The notes beneath the pieces were generated by a model. The model had not been told where the DNA came from and did no database searches. It worked only from the letters and a program-made list of their open reading frames with translations. 64,000 nt of DNA. Source: Streptomyces sp. NBC_00582. GTDB lineage: Bacteria > Actinomycetota > Actinomycetes > Streptomycetales > Streptomycetaceae. The DNA lies in the NCBI RefSeq assembly GCF_036345155.1, contig NZ_CP107772.1, forward strand, positions 7,192,001 through 7,256,000, in the 5' to 3' direction. Both the position numbers and the translations under genes were made by a program. This document shows, in pieces, positions 48,496 to 59,415 of this stretch (its first letter is position 1; every line of letters begins with the position of its first letter).

Positions 48496-49899
48496 GCGCA
48501 GGCCCAGCCCGACCAGGACCGCAGCCGTCAGGACGATCGCCGCGTCCAGGGCGAGGACCGTGTGGACGCCGGTGAGCAGGTCGTCGGTGGTGGTGGCGAG
48601 GACGCCGAGGAGCGGGATGCCGACGGTGAGGCCGATCTGCTGGGTCGAGGTGACCAGCCCGGTGGCCAGCCCCTGCTCCTCGTCCGGGACGCCCGAGGTG
48701 ACCGTCAGGCCGTACGAGACGATCGCGCCGAGGTGGCACATGCTGGCCAGGGACACCGCGGCCGTGGCGAGCCAGACCGACCAGGTGTGGGCGTTCAGGC
48801 CCAGGAGGGCGGCGACCAGGGCGCCCTGCCCGGCGAGTGAGCCGACGAGGGTGCGGCGGGCGCCCCAGCGGCCGATGACCTTCGGGGCGCAGGAACCGGC
48901 CACCGCCGACAGGACCCCCTGGACACCGAAGACCAGGCCCGTCTCGAAGGCCGAAAGCCGCAGGGTCTCCTGGAGGTACAGGGTCAGCACGAACACGACC
49001 GTCGACATCATCGAGAACGTGACCAGACCGCCCACGTTTCCCCAGGCCACCGTGCGGCGGCGCAGCATGGGCAGGGAGACCAGGGGCGCGGGGGTGCGGG
49101 ACTCCACCGCGACGAACGCGGTCAGGAGCAGCAGGCCCGCGATCAGCGTCGCGATCACGTCCGCACGGCCGAAGCCGTGGTCGGCGGCCGTCGACAGGGC
49201 GTAGATCAGGGAGAGCAGTCCGGCGGTGACCGTCACGGCTCCGGGCACGTCCAGCCGGGGCCGCTCAGGGGTGCGGGACTCGGGCAGCAGACCGGGTGCC
49301 AGCGGCAGGACGACCAGGGCGAAGACGGTGAGCAGGCCCATGGTGGAGCGCCAGCCGAGCGTGTCGGTGAGGACGCCGCCGGCCACCATGCCGACCGTGA
49401 AGCCCAGGGAGAGCACGGTGCCGGAGACGCCCAGCGCCCGGTCCCGGGCCGGGCCCTCCGGGAACGTGGTGGTCAGCAGGGACATGCCCGTCGGCACGAT
49501 CGCCGCCGCGCCCAGCCCCTGCAGGGCCCGCCCGGTCAGGAAGGACGCCGGGTCCCAGGCGAAGGTGGCCAGCAGCGAGGCCACCGCGAACAGGGCCAGA
49601 CCGGCCAGGAACAGCCTGCGCCGGCCGTAGAGGTCGCCGGCCCGCCCGAACAGGAGCAGGAAGCCGCCGGAGGGCAGCGCGAACGCGGTGACCGCCCACT
49701 GGAGGGCCGAGGTGCTCATGCCGAGGTCGGCGCCGAGCACCGGCAGGGCCACGTTCAGGACGGAGAAGTCGAGCGCGACCACGAACTGGGCCGCGCACAG
49801 CACGAAGAGGACGAGCCGGTCACGGGTCGACAGCCGTGGGCTGCCGGGCGTCCGGGGGAGGGAGGGGGAGGAGGTGGTGGTGTCGGTGTCGATCGCCAT
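48475..49899 (-). CDS. DHA2-type MFS drug efflux transporter
   Basis: A 474-residue transporter with 14 predicted helices. Motif A (GRAGDLYGRRRLFLAG) and motif C (LGFTVGMVAGGVLTDTLGWRS) are clear, placing it with the EmrB/QacA (DHA2) drug/H+ antiporters. The adjacent divergent XRE-type regulator probably controls it. The gene ends inside the MmcQ/YjbR gene on the opposite strand (21-bp overlap), which suggests this pair was inserted or trimmed against the older gene. Confidence 0.92.
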   Translation of the reverse strand: MAIDTDTTTSSPSLPRTPGSPRLSTRDRLVLFVLCAAQFVVALDFSVLNVALPVLGADLGMSTSALQWAVTAFALPSGGFLLLFGRAGDLYGRRRLFLAGLALFAVASLLATFAWDPASFLTGRALQGLGAAAIVPTGMSLLTTTFPEGPARDRALGVSGTVLSLGFTVGMVAGGVLTDTLGWRSTMGLLTVFALVVLPLAPGLLPESRTPERPRLDVPGAVTVTAGLLSLIYALSTAADHGFGRADVIATLIAGLLLLTAFVAVESRTPAPLVSLPMLRRRTVAWGNVGGLVTFSMMSTVVFVLTLYLQETLRLSAFETGLVFGVQGVLSAVAGSCAPKVIGRWGARRTLVGSLAGQGALVAALLGLNAHTWSVWLATAAVSLASMCHLGAIVSYGLTVTSGVPDEEQGLATGLVTSTQQIGLTVGIPLLGVLATTTDDLLTGVHTVLALDAAIVLTAAVLVGLGLRSGPVEP

Positions 49900-49946
49900 G
49901 GCACAGAGCTTGCGGGCGCCGGAATACCCGTGGGGAGTCGGTGTTT

Positions 49947-50867
49947 ATGGTGGTGGTGACACCACCGGATACGGACGGCCAGGGGGAGCGGTACGTGCCT
50001 GAGGACGCGCTGAGGACCGGTCGGCGCAGTGAACTGCGCGAGTTCCTGATGAGCAGGCGGGCCCGGGTGAGCCCGGCCGACGCCGGGCTGCCGGCCGGCG
50101 GGGGGCGACGGCGTACCCCGGGGCTGCGGCGCGAGGAGGTCGCCGTGCTCGCCGGGGTGGGGGCCTCCTGGTACCAGTGGCTGGAGCAGGGGCGGGACAT
50201 CTCCGTCTCCCCGCAGGTCCTGGACTCCGTCGCCCAGGTGCTGAAGCTGAGCAACCCCGAGCGGCGCCATCTCTACGTCCTCGCCGGGCTGAACCCGCCC
50301 GCGCCGGAACCGGCGCCGGACCACGGCTGTGAGGGGCTGCGGCGGCTGATCGACGCGTGGATGCCGTTCCCGGCCCACATCATGGACCGGTACTACAACT
50401 GCGTGATCTACAACGAGGCCGCGGGCTGGGTGCTCGGCATGCGGCCCGGCATCACCCAGAACTGCCTGGTCGACTTCTTCACCGACCCGCTGTACCGGTC
50501 CCGTTCGAAGAGCTGGGAGCTGAACGCCCGTACCGTCGTCGCCCAGTTCCGGGCCGCCTGCACGGCCAGTCCCGACGACGAGGGGCTCCGGGCGGTCCTC
50601 GACGAGCTGAGGGAGAGCGCCGGCCCCGAGTTCGCCCGGCTGTGGGACGAGCGGGACATCCAGGACGCGGGCGTGATCCGCAAGGAACTCGACCATCCGC
50701 TGGTGGGGCTGCTGTGCGTGGAGAGTACGGCGATGAAGGTGCCGGCCCGGCCCGATCTGACGATCGTGCTGCACACGCCGCTGGACGAGGCCCACACCGC
50801 GGCGAAGCTGGAGTGGCTCGCCACCCCGGAGGGCAGGCGGGGCGCGATGTACCCCGTCGCGGGGTGA
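49947..50867 (+). CDS. XRE-family regulator with MmyB-like ligand-binding domain
   Basis: A 306-residue regulator: helix-turn-helix RTPGLRREEVAVLAGVGASWYQWLEQGRDISVS (two adjacent motifs), then the MmyB-like C-terminal domain with DRYYNCVIYNEAAGW and RLWDERDI. The start is ATG 49947 with GGGGAG nine bases before. It diverges from the DHA2 efflux pump and is its likely regulator. A perfect GGTGGTG-N1-CACCACC inverted repeat overlaps the first codons (49952-49966). Confidence 0.9.
   Translation: MVVVTPPDTDGQGERYVPEDALRTGRRSELREFLMSRRARVSPADAGLPAGGGRRRTPGLRREEVAVLAGVGASWYQWLEQGRDISVSPQVLDSVAQVLKLSNPERRHLYVLAGLNPPAPEPAPDHGCEGLRRLIDAWMPFPAHIMDRYYNCVIYNEAAGWVLGMRPGITQNCLVDFFTDPLYRSRSKSWELNARTVVAQFRAACTASPDDEGLRAVLDELRESAGPEFARLWDERDIQDAGVIRKELDHPLVGLLCVESTAMKVPARPDLTIVLHTPLDEAHTAAKLEWLATPEGRRGAMYPVAG
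49952..49966. promoter_or_regulatory. Inverted repeat GGTGGTG-N-CACCACC at the regulator's start codon
   Basis: A perfect 7-1-7 palindrome overlaps codons 2-7 of the XRE gene, between divergent genes. It could be an autoregulatory operator or an RNA hairpin occluding the start. Confidence 0.35.
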
Positions 50868-50928
50868 GCGGGCCCGTGAGCGGGCCCCTTGGCGGGAGGC
50901 GGGGGAGCGTTCTCCGTATGCTCGGGGC

Positions 50929-51282
50929 ATGACCGACAGCAACGCGCTCGACCCCGAGGACCGCAAGATCGTCACCCTGGCCCGTTCGGCCCGGGCCCGC
51001 AACGGTGTGCCCGAGGGGGCGGCCGTACGGGACGACACGGGACGTACCTATGTCGCCGGGACGGTCGACCTGCCGTCGCTGAAGCTGAGCGCGCTGCGGA
51101 CCGCGGTGGCGATGGCGGTGGCGTCGGGGGCGGCTTCGCTGGAGGCGGCGGCCGTGGTGAGCGAGGCGGGAGGCGTCGCCGAGGGCGATCTGGACGCCGT
51201 ACGGGATCTCGGTGGATCCGGGACTCCGGTGCTGCTGGCGGGGCCGGACGGAACGGTCCGCGGCACGGTGACCGCGCCCTGA
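50929..51282 (+). CDS. Cytidine-deaminase-fold protein lacking catalytic residues
   Basis: A 117-residue protein aligned by eye to cytidine deaminase: ARARNGVPEGAAVRDDTGR matches the CDA start, and LKLSALRTAVAMAV matches LGLCAERTALFKAV of true CDAs. The catalytic C/H-A-E is S54-A55-L56, and the PCxxC zinc motif is absent (the region reads GDLDAVRDLGG). Neither zinc nor the catalytic Glu could be held. Streptomyces genomes often annotate a cytidine deaminase near era, as here (era is 5.5 kb away). A regulatory or structural role is more likely than catalysis. Confidence 0.8.
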   Translation: MTDSNALDPEDRKIVTLARSARARNGVPEGAAVRDDTGRTYVAGTVDLPSLKLSALRTAVAMAVASGAASLEAAAVVSEAGGVAEGDLDAVRDLGGSGTPVLLAGPDGTVRGTVTAP

Positions 51283-51340
51283 GAAGTTGCGGGTTCAACT
51301 CGGCCTGAAATCGACCTTGCCGTTGCCCCGCCCCTCCCGC

Positions 51341-51378
51341 GTCAATGGAGCCGTAAGGTCCGACGGACCGTCAGATTC
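51341..51378 (+). promoter_or_regulatory. Composite element upstream of the secreted protein gene
   Basis: GTCAATGGAG (51341-51350), a 14-bp spacer and GGACCGTCAG (51365-51374), continuing ATTC. The same two boxes recur in inverted orientation at 52007-52044 on the other side of the gene. Confidence 0.55.
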
Positions 51379-51460
51379 ACCCCCCACCGGGCCCGGTGAC
51401 CGCACCCACCGTCCCGCTCCGACGCCCGTCTCCCCACATCCGGGAAGGAGCCGGAACCCC

Positions 51461-51952
51461 ATGAACAAGCGAATCGGATCAGGTGCGGCAGTACTGGCCG
51501 GGGCCCTCGCGGCCACGGGACTGGTGTTCGCGCCCACGGCCTCCGCCGCGGTCAGCCCGACCTCGGCCACCATCACCGCGAGCTGCGGCATCTTCGGTGG
51601 CGGCACCGCCACGCTCACCGCCACCCAGAGCGCCACCAACCCCACCGCGGCCACCATGACCCTCACGTCCAGTGCGATCACCACACCGCTCGCGCTGAAC
51701 CAGAACAGCATCGCGTCCACGCTCACGATGGTGAACACCACCGGTCCCAACCGGGTCTTCAGCGGCTCGGTGAACCCCGCCATGTCCGCCGGCTCCTCCA
51801 TCACGGTCGGTCCCCTCCCCGGGACCGTGGCCGTCGGGGACAGCCTGACCTTCAACGGCGGCAGCCTGAAGATGGTCATCCTCGGAATCACCATCACCTG
51901 TACGACGGCGACGGGCACGTCCCAGACGCCGGGGCCGTTCGTCTTCAGCTGA
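51461..51952 (+). CDS. Secreted hypothetical protein of the WxL-like locus
   Basis: A 163-residue exported protein from ATG 51461 with a strong GGAAGGAG ribosome binding site. A signal peptide (basic MNKR, hydrophobic core, cleavage near ASA-AV at residue 29) precedes a Thr/Ser/Gly-rich beta domain with one Cys near each end (TASCGI and ITCTT), likely a disulfide. I recognise no named family. Composite sequence elements flank it, and it is followed by WxL-like and DUF916 genes on the same strand, which points to a surface-assembly role. Confidence 0.8.
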   Translation: MNKRIGSGAAVLAGALAATGLVFAPTASAAVSPTSATITASCGIFGGGTATLTATQSATNPTAATMTLTSSAITTPLALNQNSIASTLTMVNTTGPNRVFSGSVNPAMSAGSSITVGPLPGTVAVGDSLTFNGGSLKMVILGITITCTTATGTSQTPGPFVFS

Positions 51953-51974
51953 TAGCGATCGGGAACATCACTGG

Positions 51975-52044
51975 TGGACCGTCAGGTTCCGTACGGGACA
52001 AGGAAGCTGACGGTCCATCAGTTAGTAGCTCCGTCTCCATTGAC
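51975..52044. repeat. Inverted-repeat element between the secreted gene and the WxL-like gene
   Basis: TGGACCGTCAG (51975-51985) and CTGACGGTCCA (52007-52017) form a perfect 11-bp stem-loop with a smaller hairpin in its loop; CTCCATTGAC follows at 52035-52044. On the minus strand CTCCATTGAC and CTGACGGTCC reproduce the element at 51341-51374. Confidence 0.8.
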
Positions 52045-52123
52045 TTCTGGCGCGATCCGCACCTCAATGCCCCCTACGGCGCAGAAGAGCCGCTGCGCCC
52101 GCACCCTGGAGGAGGGGGCAGAC

Positions 52124-53455
52124 ATGGCTTCACCCCGAAGTGCCCGCAGTTCCCGAAGACGGCGCTGGGCCTCGCTGCTCGGCGCGACCGCGCTCGCGGT
52201 CACCGCGGGCGGCGCGCTCGCCTGCCCGGCCGGCGCAGCCACCGACGTCGACTTCGCGACGCACTGCATCCCGCCGGCGATCGCGGGCATCCCGCCGATC
52301 GACGGCACCACCACCGCGAGGATCACGGTGGACAACACCAGTCCCAAGGTCGGTGACACCGTCACGGTCACCTACACGGTGGTCAAGGCCGCCGCGAGCA
52401 ACCCCACCGTGATCGACCTGCCGGCCGACATCATGACGCCGACGGGCCTGGTCGTCCTCGGGGGCGCGCAGACCGGCAACGTCACCGTCGCGGGACCGAA
52501 GAAGAACGACCCGGTGCCCGGCAACGGCGCCTTCCCGTCGTTCTCCATGACCGGCACGTTCACGGTCACCTCGCCCGGCGCGATCACCCTCTCGCCCGGC
52601 GACTACAACATCCACACCAGCTACATCCTGGAACTGGACACCGTCTGCACGGTGACCAACCCGCCCGCCCCGGTGTCGGAGACGGTCACCGCAGCGGACA
52701 ACCCACCCGCCAACACCCGTAACCTCGCCCTGGGTTCGGCCTCCGGCGGCCCGGGTGACCCCGTCACCTTCACCGGCGGCGGCTTCACCGCGGGCGCGAC
52801 GGTCACCGTCGCCGGGCGCTCCGGATCCGCCGAGACCGCGGACAAGACCACCGTCACCGCGGACTCCTCGGGCAGGATTTCCGGCTCGCTCGCCGTCAAC
52901 GACCTCACCACCACCGGGATCGTGGCGTACGAGGGCAGCGCCTGGAGCTCCGACCTGGGCACCTCGACCGCCGCGTACGTCGTCGTCGACGACACGCCGA
53001 TCCCCGAGGGCAGCCAGAAACTGACGACGACCGTCAGGGCGGGTGACCTGTCCATGGAGCAGTCCGGGGTCAGCGTCACGATGTCCACGGTCGACTTCGG
53101 CTCCGGCGACCCCTCGACCGGCGACCTCAACGCCGTGACCGTCAAGGACTACCGTGGCGGACCCGCGGGCTGGTCCCTGACCGGCAAGGTCACCGACTTC
53201 AGCGGACCCGGCGCCAAGATCGACGCCGGCAAGCTGAGCTGGACGCCCACCTGCACCACCAAGGCGGACAGTCCGAGCACCTGCCAGGCCGGTTCCGCCG
53301 GAGTCGTGGGCAGCGACGGGGCGACCCTCGCCTCCACGCCCGACGGCACGCTCACCGGCGGTGAGTTCACCGCGAAGGCCGGACTCTCCCTGAACGTCCC
53401 CGCGTTCACCCCGCCGGGCTCGTACGCCGGTGTCCTGACGCTCACGCTCACCTGA
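52124..53455 (+). CDS. Secreted protein with C-terminal WxL-like domain
   Basis: A 443-residue exported protein from ATG 52124 after GGAGGAGGGGG. The signal peptide ends near residue 39. Then come an N-terminal beta domain (residues 40-190, with Cys in ATHC and TVCTV), a middle Ig/IPT-like module (200-280), and a C-terminal domain (about 290-443) with the WxL layout: VDFGSG, VKDYRGG, G-W350-S-L352, then LSLNVPAFTPPGSYAGVLTLTLT split over two motifs. The first W-x-L is present; the second usual W-x-L reads LTL. WxL domains bind peptidoglycan in Firmicutes and work with DUF916 proteins; the next gene is one. The domain call is by eye and should be checked with HMMs. Confidence 0.75.
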   Translation: MASPRSARSSRRRRWASLLGATALAVTAGGALACPAGAATDVDFATHCIPPAIAGIPPIDGTTTARITVDNTSPKVGDTVTVTYTVVKAAASNPTVIDLPADIMTPTGLVVLGGAQTGNVTVAGPKKNDPVPGNGAFPSFSMTGTFTVTSPGAITLSPGDYNIHTSYILELDTVCTVTNPPAPVSETVTAADNPPANTRNLALGSASGGPGDPVTFTGGGFTAGATVTVAGRSGSAETADKTTVTADSSGRISGSLAVNDLTTTGIVAYEGSAWSSDLGTSTAAYVVVDDTPIPEGSQKLTTTVRAGDLSMEQSGVSVTMSTVDFGSGDPSTGDLNAVTVKDYRGGPAGWSLTGKVTDFSGPGAKIDAGKLSWTPTCTTKADSPSTCQAGSAGVVGSDGATLASTPDGTLTGGEFTAKAGLSLNVPAFTPPGSYAGVLTLTLT

Positions 53456-53559
53456 ACCACCGTCCTCGCGGTGGCCGGGCGGCCGCCCCACAGGCCCGCA
53501 CCCGCCCGTCCACCGAGCCCGTCCCGTCACCCGTGGAACGTCTGTGGGGGTCCGCACCC

Positions 53560-56276
<2,717 letters not shown>

Positions 56277-56296
56277 TCAGAGGGTCACCGGTCCTG

Positions 56297-56334
56297 GTTT
56301 CCGGTCGCGTACAGGTGTGTTTCCGTGACGTTTC
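56297..56334 (-). promoter_or_regulatory. Candidate GlnR box upstream of amtB
   Basis: On the minus strand, GAAAC, GAAAC, GTACG and GAAAC occur at 11-bp intervals (from 56334 down to 56297), the spacing of the GlnR consensus gTnAC-n6-GaAAC-n6-gTnAC-n6-GaAAC. Two of the four boxes match fully. It is 46 bp from the amtB start. Confidence 0.5.
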
Positions 56335-56423
56335 GTTGCGGGCGGGTTTCCGGAAGCTCACCGTGGGCCATGGGACCGCTCGTGTGTACGGCGGGGCTTC
56401 ATGGATCAGGGAGAATGGGGGCC

Positions 56424-57377
56424 ATGAGCGTTCGTAACCAGTCATCCGAGCAGCCGGCCGGGACCCTGCACCGTGCCGGCTTCGCCTGCTTCGTGGGCCG
56501 CCCCAACGCGGGCAAGTCCACCCTCACGAACGCTCTGGTCGGGAAGAAGGTGGCGATCACCTCGAACCGGCCGCAGACCACCCGGCACACGGTCCGGGGC
56601 ATCGTGCACCGCCCCGACGCCCAGCTCATCCTGGTCGACACGCCGGGCCTGCACAAACCGCGCACGCTGCTCGGCGAGCGCCTCAACGACGTGGTCCGCA
56701 CCACCTGGGCCGAGGTCGACGTGATCGGCTTCTGCCTCCCGGCGAACGAGAAGCTGGGCCCCGGCGACCGCTTCATCGCCAAGGAACTGGCCGGCATCAA
56801 GAAGACCCCCAAGGTCGCCGTCGTCACCAAGACCGACCTGGTGGACTCCAAGACGCTCGCCGAGCAGCTCATCGCGATCGACCAGCTCGGCAAGGAGCTG
56901 GGCATCGAATGGGCGGAGATCATCCCGGTCTCCGCGGTCGGCGACCGCCAGGTGGACCTCCTCGCGGACCTGCTGGTCCCGATGCTCCCGGAGGGCCCCG
57001 CCCTCTACCCCGAGGGCGATCTGACCGACGAGCCCGAGCAGGTGATGGTCGCCGAGCTGATCCGCGAGGCCGCGCTGGAGGGCGTACGCGACGAGCTGCC
57101 GCACTCCATCGCCGTCGTCGTCGAGGAGATGCTCCCGCGCGAGGACCGCCCCGCCGACCGGCCGCTCCTCGACATCCACGCCAACATCTACATCGAGCGC
57201 CCCAGCCAGAAGGGCATCATCATCGGGCCGAAGGGCCGCCGCCTGAAGGACGTCGGCATCAAGTCCCGCAAGCAGATCGAGGCGCTCCTCGGCACCCCCG
57301 TCTTCCTGGACCTCCACGTCAAGGTGGCGAAGGACTGGCAGCGCGACCCCAAGCAGCTCCGCAAGCTGGGCTTCTAG
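56424..57377 (+). CDS. era: GTPase Era
   Basis: A 317-residue GTPase of 16S rRNA maturation. G1 is GRPNAGKST, G2/switch with NRPQTTRHTVRG, G3 DTPGLHKP, G4 TKTD, and the C-terminal KH domain holds GIIIGPKGRRLKDVG. The start is ATG 56424; an ATG at 56415 would sit too close to its GGGAGA. It diverges from amtB. Confidence 0.97.
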   Translation: MSVRNQSSEQPAGTLHRAGFACFVGRPNAGKSTLTNALVGKKVAITSNRPQTTRHTVRGIVHRPDAQLILVDTPGLHKPRTLLGERLNDVVRTTWAEVDVIGFCLPANEKLGPGDRFIAKELAGIKKTPKVAVVTKTDLVDSKTLAEQLIAIDQLGKELGIEWAEIIPVSAVGDRQVDLLADLLVPMLPEGPALYPEGDLTDEPEQVMVAELIREAALEGVRDELPHSIAVVVEEMLPREDRPADRPLLDIHANIYIERPSQKGIIIGPKGRRLKDVGIKSRKQIEALLGTPVFLDLHVKVAKDWQRDPKQLRKLGF

Positions 57378-57404
57378 ACCCCGGCCCCCGGCGCCCGGGG
57401 CGGC

Positions 57405-58364
57405 TCACACGGCGCGGGGCCCCGGGGCCGGCGCGGTGAGCTGGCCGGTCGCCGTGAGCGCCAGCCGGGAGAAGAGCTGGCCGGAGAAACCGAAGAGCAG
57501 GGCGACGGCCAGCGCGATCGGGCGTTCGGGGGCGCTCCAGGAGTTCTCCAGGAACACCTGGCCGAGGAGGTTCAGGTCGGGGTCGGCGAGCATCCGCACC
57601 AGCAGCAGCCCCCCGACCGCCGCCAGCGCCCCGCCCACCGGCGCGAGCACGAGCACCCCCCAGGACGACGGACGCTGGGACCGCATCACCCCGATCACGG
57701 GGGACAGGAAACCGCCGAGCGCCCCCAGCAGCATCGTCTCCCGGTGATCGAGCACCCTCCCGATCAGCAGGACCGCGCCCAGCCCGGTCAGCGCCAGCCA
57801 CAGGGCGATGCGCTGCTGGTCGTAGTCCCGCTCCGCCGCCCCGTCCTCGACGTCGTGGACCCGCTGCGCGGCGGCCAGCACCAGGGCCCGCCCCTCGGCC
57901 GCGCCGACATCGGCGACGGCGAGCTTCGCCGCCAGCTCCTCATCGGCCGGCTCACCCGACGCGCCGAGCTGGATCATCAGCAGCTCCCGCTGCGCGAGCA
58001 TCTCCTCGGCCCCCTCGACCCCGAGCAGCCGCCGCTCCGCCCCGTGCAGCACCCGCCACGCGGCGGCGAGCTTCGACAACGGGATGGCGATCACCCCGTA
58101 CCGCGAACTCAGCCGCCACACCACCGTGCCCCCCTGCTCCAGCTCCTCCAACCGCCCCGCCACGGCCCCGGCCACCGCCTTCTCCGCCGACCCCTCCCCG
58201 CACACCCCACCCAGCGACACCGCCCGCGCCCGACAGTCCCGCAGCCGGGCCTGCAACAGCCGGTAGCGGGGGGCGGCGATCAGTCCCCGGCTGGTGATGT
58301 AGACGATCAACAGATAACAGACGCAGACCAGTTCCAGCCCCCACCCACCGACTCGCATCAGCAT
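57405..58364 (-). CDS. Integral membrane protein of unknown function
   Basis: A 319-residue protein with an N-terminal helix (about residues 8-28), a soluble helical region of 150 residues and four to five C-terminal membrane helices (about 190-305). The soluble part is rich in Ala, Glu, Arg. It resembles the membrane proteins that lie next to era in other Streptomyces, as far as I can recall, but I cannot name a family. It converges on era with a 27-bp gap. Confidence 0.8.
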   Translation of the reverse strand: MLMRVGGWGLELVCVCYLLIVYITSRGLIAAPRYRLLQARLRDCRARAVSLGGVCGEGSAEKAVAGAVAGRLEELEQGGTVVWRLSSRYGVIAIPLSKLAAAWRVLHGAERRLLGVEGAEEMLAQRELLMIQLGASGEPADEELAAKLAVADVGAAEGRALVLAAAQRVHDVEDGAAERDYDQQRIALWLALTGLGAVLLIGRVLDHRETMLLGALGGFLSPVIGVMRSQRPSSWGVLVLAPVGGALAAVGGLLLVRMLADPDLNLLGQVFLENSWSAPERPIALAVALLFGFSGQLFSRLALTATGQLTAPAPGPRAV

Positions 58365-58428
58365 TCCCCCTGTGGCGCCGCGCTGCCGCAGTCATCCTGC
58401 CCCCTCGGCAGCGCAGGCAAGCGGGCCC

Positions 58429-59292
58429 TCAGTCGCCCCCCGCCCCCACCCCGCCGGGAGTGAAGTCCTGCAGGCCCACCACCCGCAGCAACCGGAGCCG
58501 CTCATGGGCCTCCGTGCCCGGGCGGGCCGTGTGGATGACCAGGAGTTGGTGGTGTTCGTGGCTGAGCAGGACCTCGCAGTCCAGGTCGAGGAGGCCCACC
58601 AGCGGGTGCAGGAAGCGTTTCGTCGCCTTGTGGCGGAGGGACACCTCGTGGGCGTTCCAGAGGCGGGCGAACTCCTCGCTGCCCGCGCGGAGTTCGGCGA
58701 CCAGCGCGGCCGGTTCCGGGTCGTCGGGGCGGGCGGCGGTCACCGCGCGCAGATTGGCCACCTGGGCGCGGGCGTGGTCCGCCCGGTCCTCCTCCGGGAA
58801 CAGGGTGCGCGCGTCCGGGTCGAGGAAGTACCTGCGGACGAGGTTGCGCTCGCGCCGGGGGCGGGACATCACGTCCAGGGTCAGGGCGCGGGCCATCGCG
58901 TTCTGGGCCAGCACCTCGCCGCAGTCGGTCACCACCTGCGCCGAGGTGTCGTCCAGCCGGTCCAGGATCAGCATCAGGCCGGGTGACACATGCGTCGACG
59001 CCGTCTCGCGGCGCGGCGGCTCCTCACCGGCCAGGTGGAAGAGGTGGTCGTGTTCGTCGCCGGTGAGGCGCAGGGCGCGGGCCAGGGCCGTCAGCGTCTG
59101 GCGGGACGGGCGGGGCCCCCGGCACTGCTCCAGGCGGGTGTAGTAGTCCACCGACAGGGCCGCGAGCTGGGCCACCTCCTCGCGGCGCAGTCCCGGCGTA
59201 CGGCGCCGGGCGCCCGGGGGCAGGCCCACGTCGGAGGGGGCGAGGCGGGCCCGGCCGCGGCGCAGGAAGTCGGCGAGTTCGGCTCGGTTCAC
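58429..59292 (-). CDS. XRE-family regulator with MmyB-like ligand-binding domain
   Basis: A 287-residue regulator, second of its type in the window. Helix-turn-helix: RTPGLRREEVAQLAALSVDYYTRLEQ; C-terminal MmyB-like domain with RNLVRRYFLDPDARTLFPE and EFARLWNAHEVSLRHKATKRF in two motifs. The start is GTG 59292. It diverges from the epimerase-like gene, which it probably regulates; in other actinobacteria such pairs respond to small hydrophobic or electrophilic compounds. Confidence 0.88.
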   Translation of the reverse strand: MNRAELADFLRRGRARLAPSDVGLPPGARRRTPGLRREEVAQLAALSVDYYTRLEQCRGPRPSRQTLTALARALRLTGDEHDHLFHLAGEEPPRRETASTHVSPGLMLILDRLDDTSAQVVTDCGEVLAQNAMARALTLDVMSRPRRERNLVRRYFLDPDARTLFPEEDRADHARAQVANLRAVTAARPDDPEPAALVAELRAGSEEFARLWNAHEVSLRHKATKRFLHPLVGLLDLDCEVLLSHEHHQLLVIHTARPGTEAHERLRLLRVVGLQDFTPGGVGAGGD

Positions 59293-59415
59293 CCCTCCAG
59301 GCTGCGGCAGACCGTCCGGCTTATCCAGGGACTGCCGGTCCCCCGATCGACGGGTCTCTCCCGCCGGGCCCGGCTCCGCCCGAGGGTGGAGACACCAGAG
59401 CGTGAGGAGAAGATC

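Noticed and set aside
51341..52044. Insertion sequence bounded by inverted repeats
   Set aside because: No transposase, no target-site duplication visible, and the boxes are short and at unequal spacing; left as a regulatory or remnant element.
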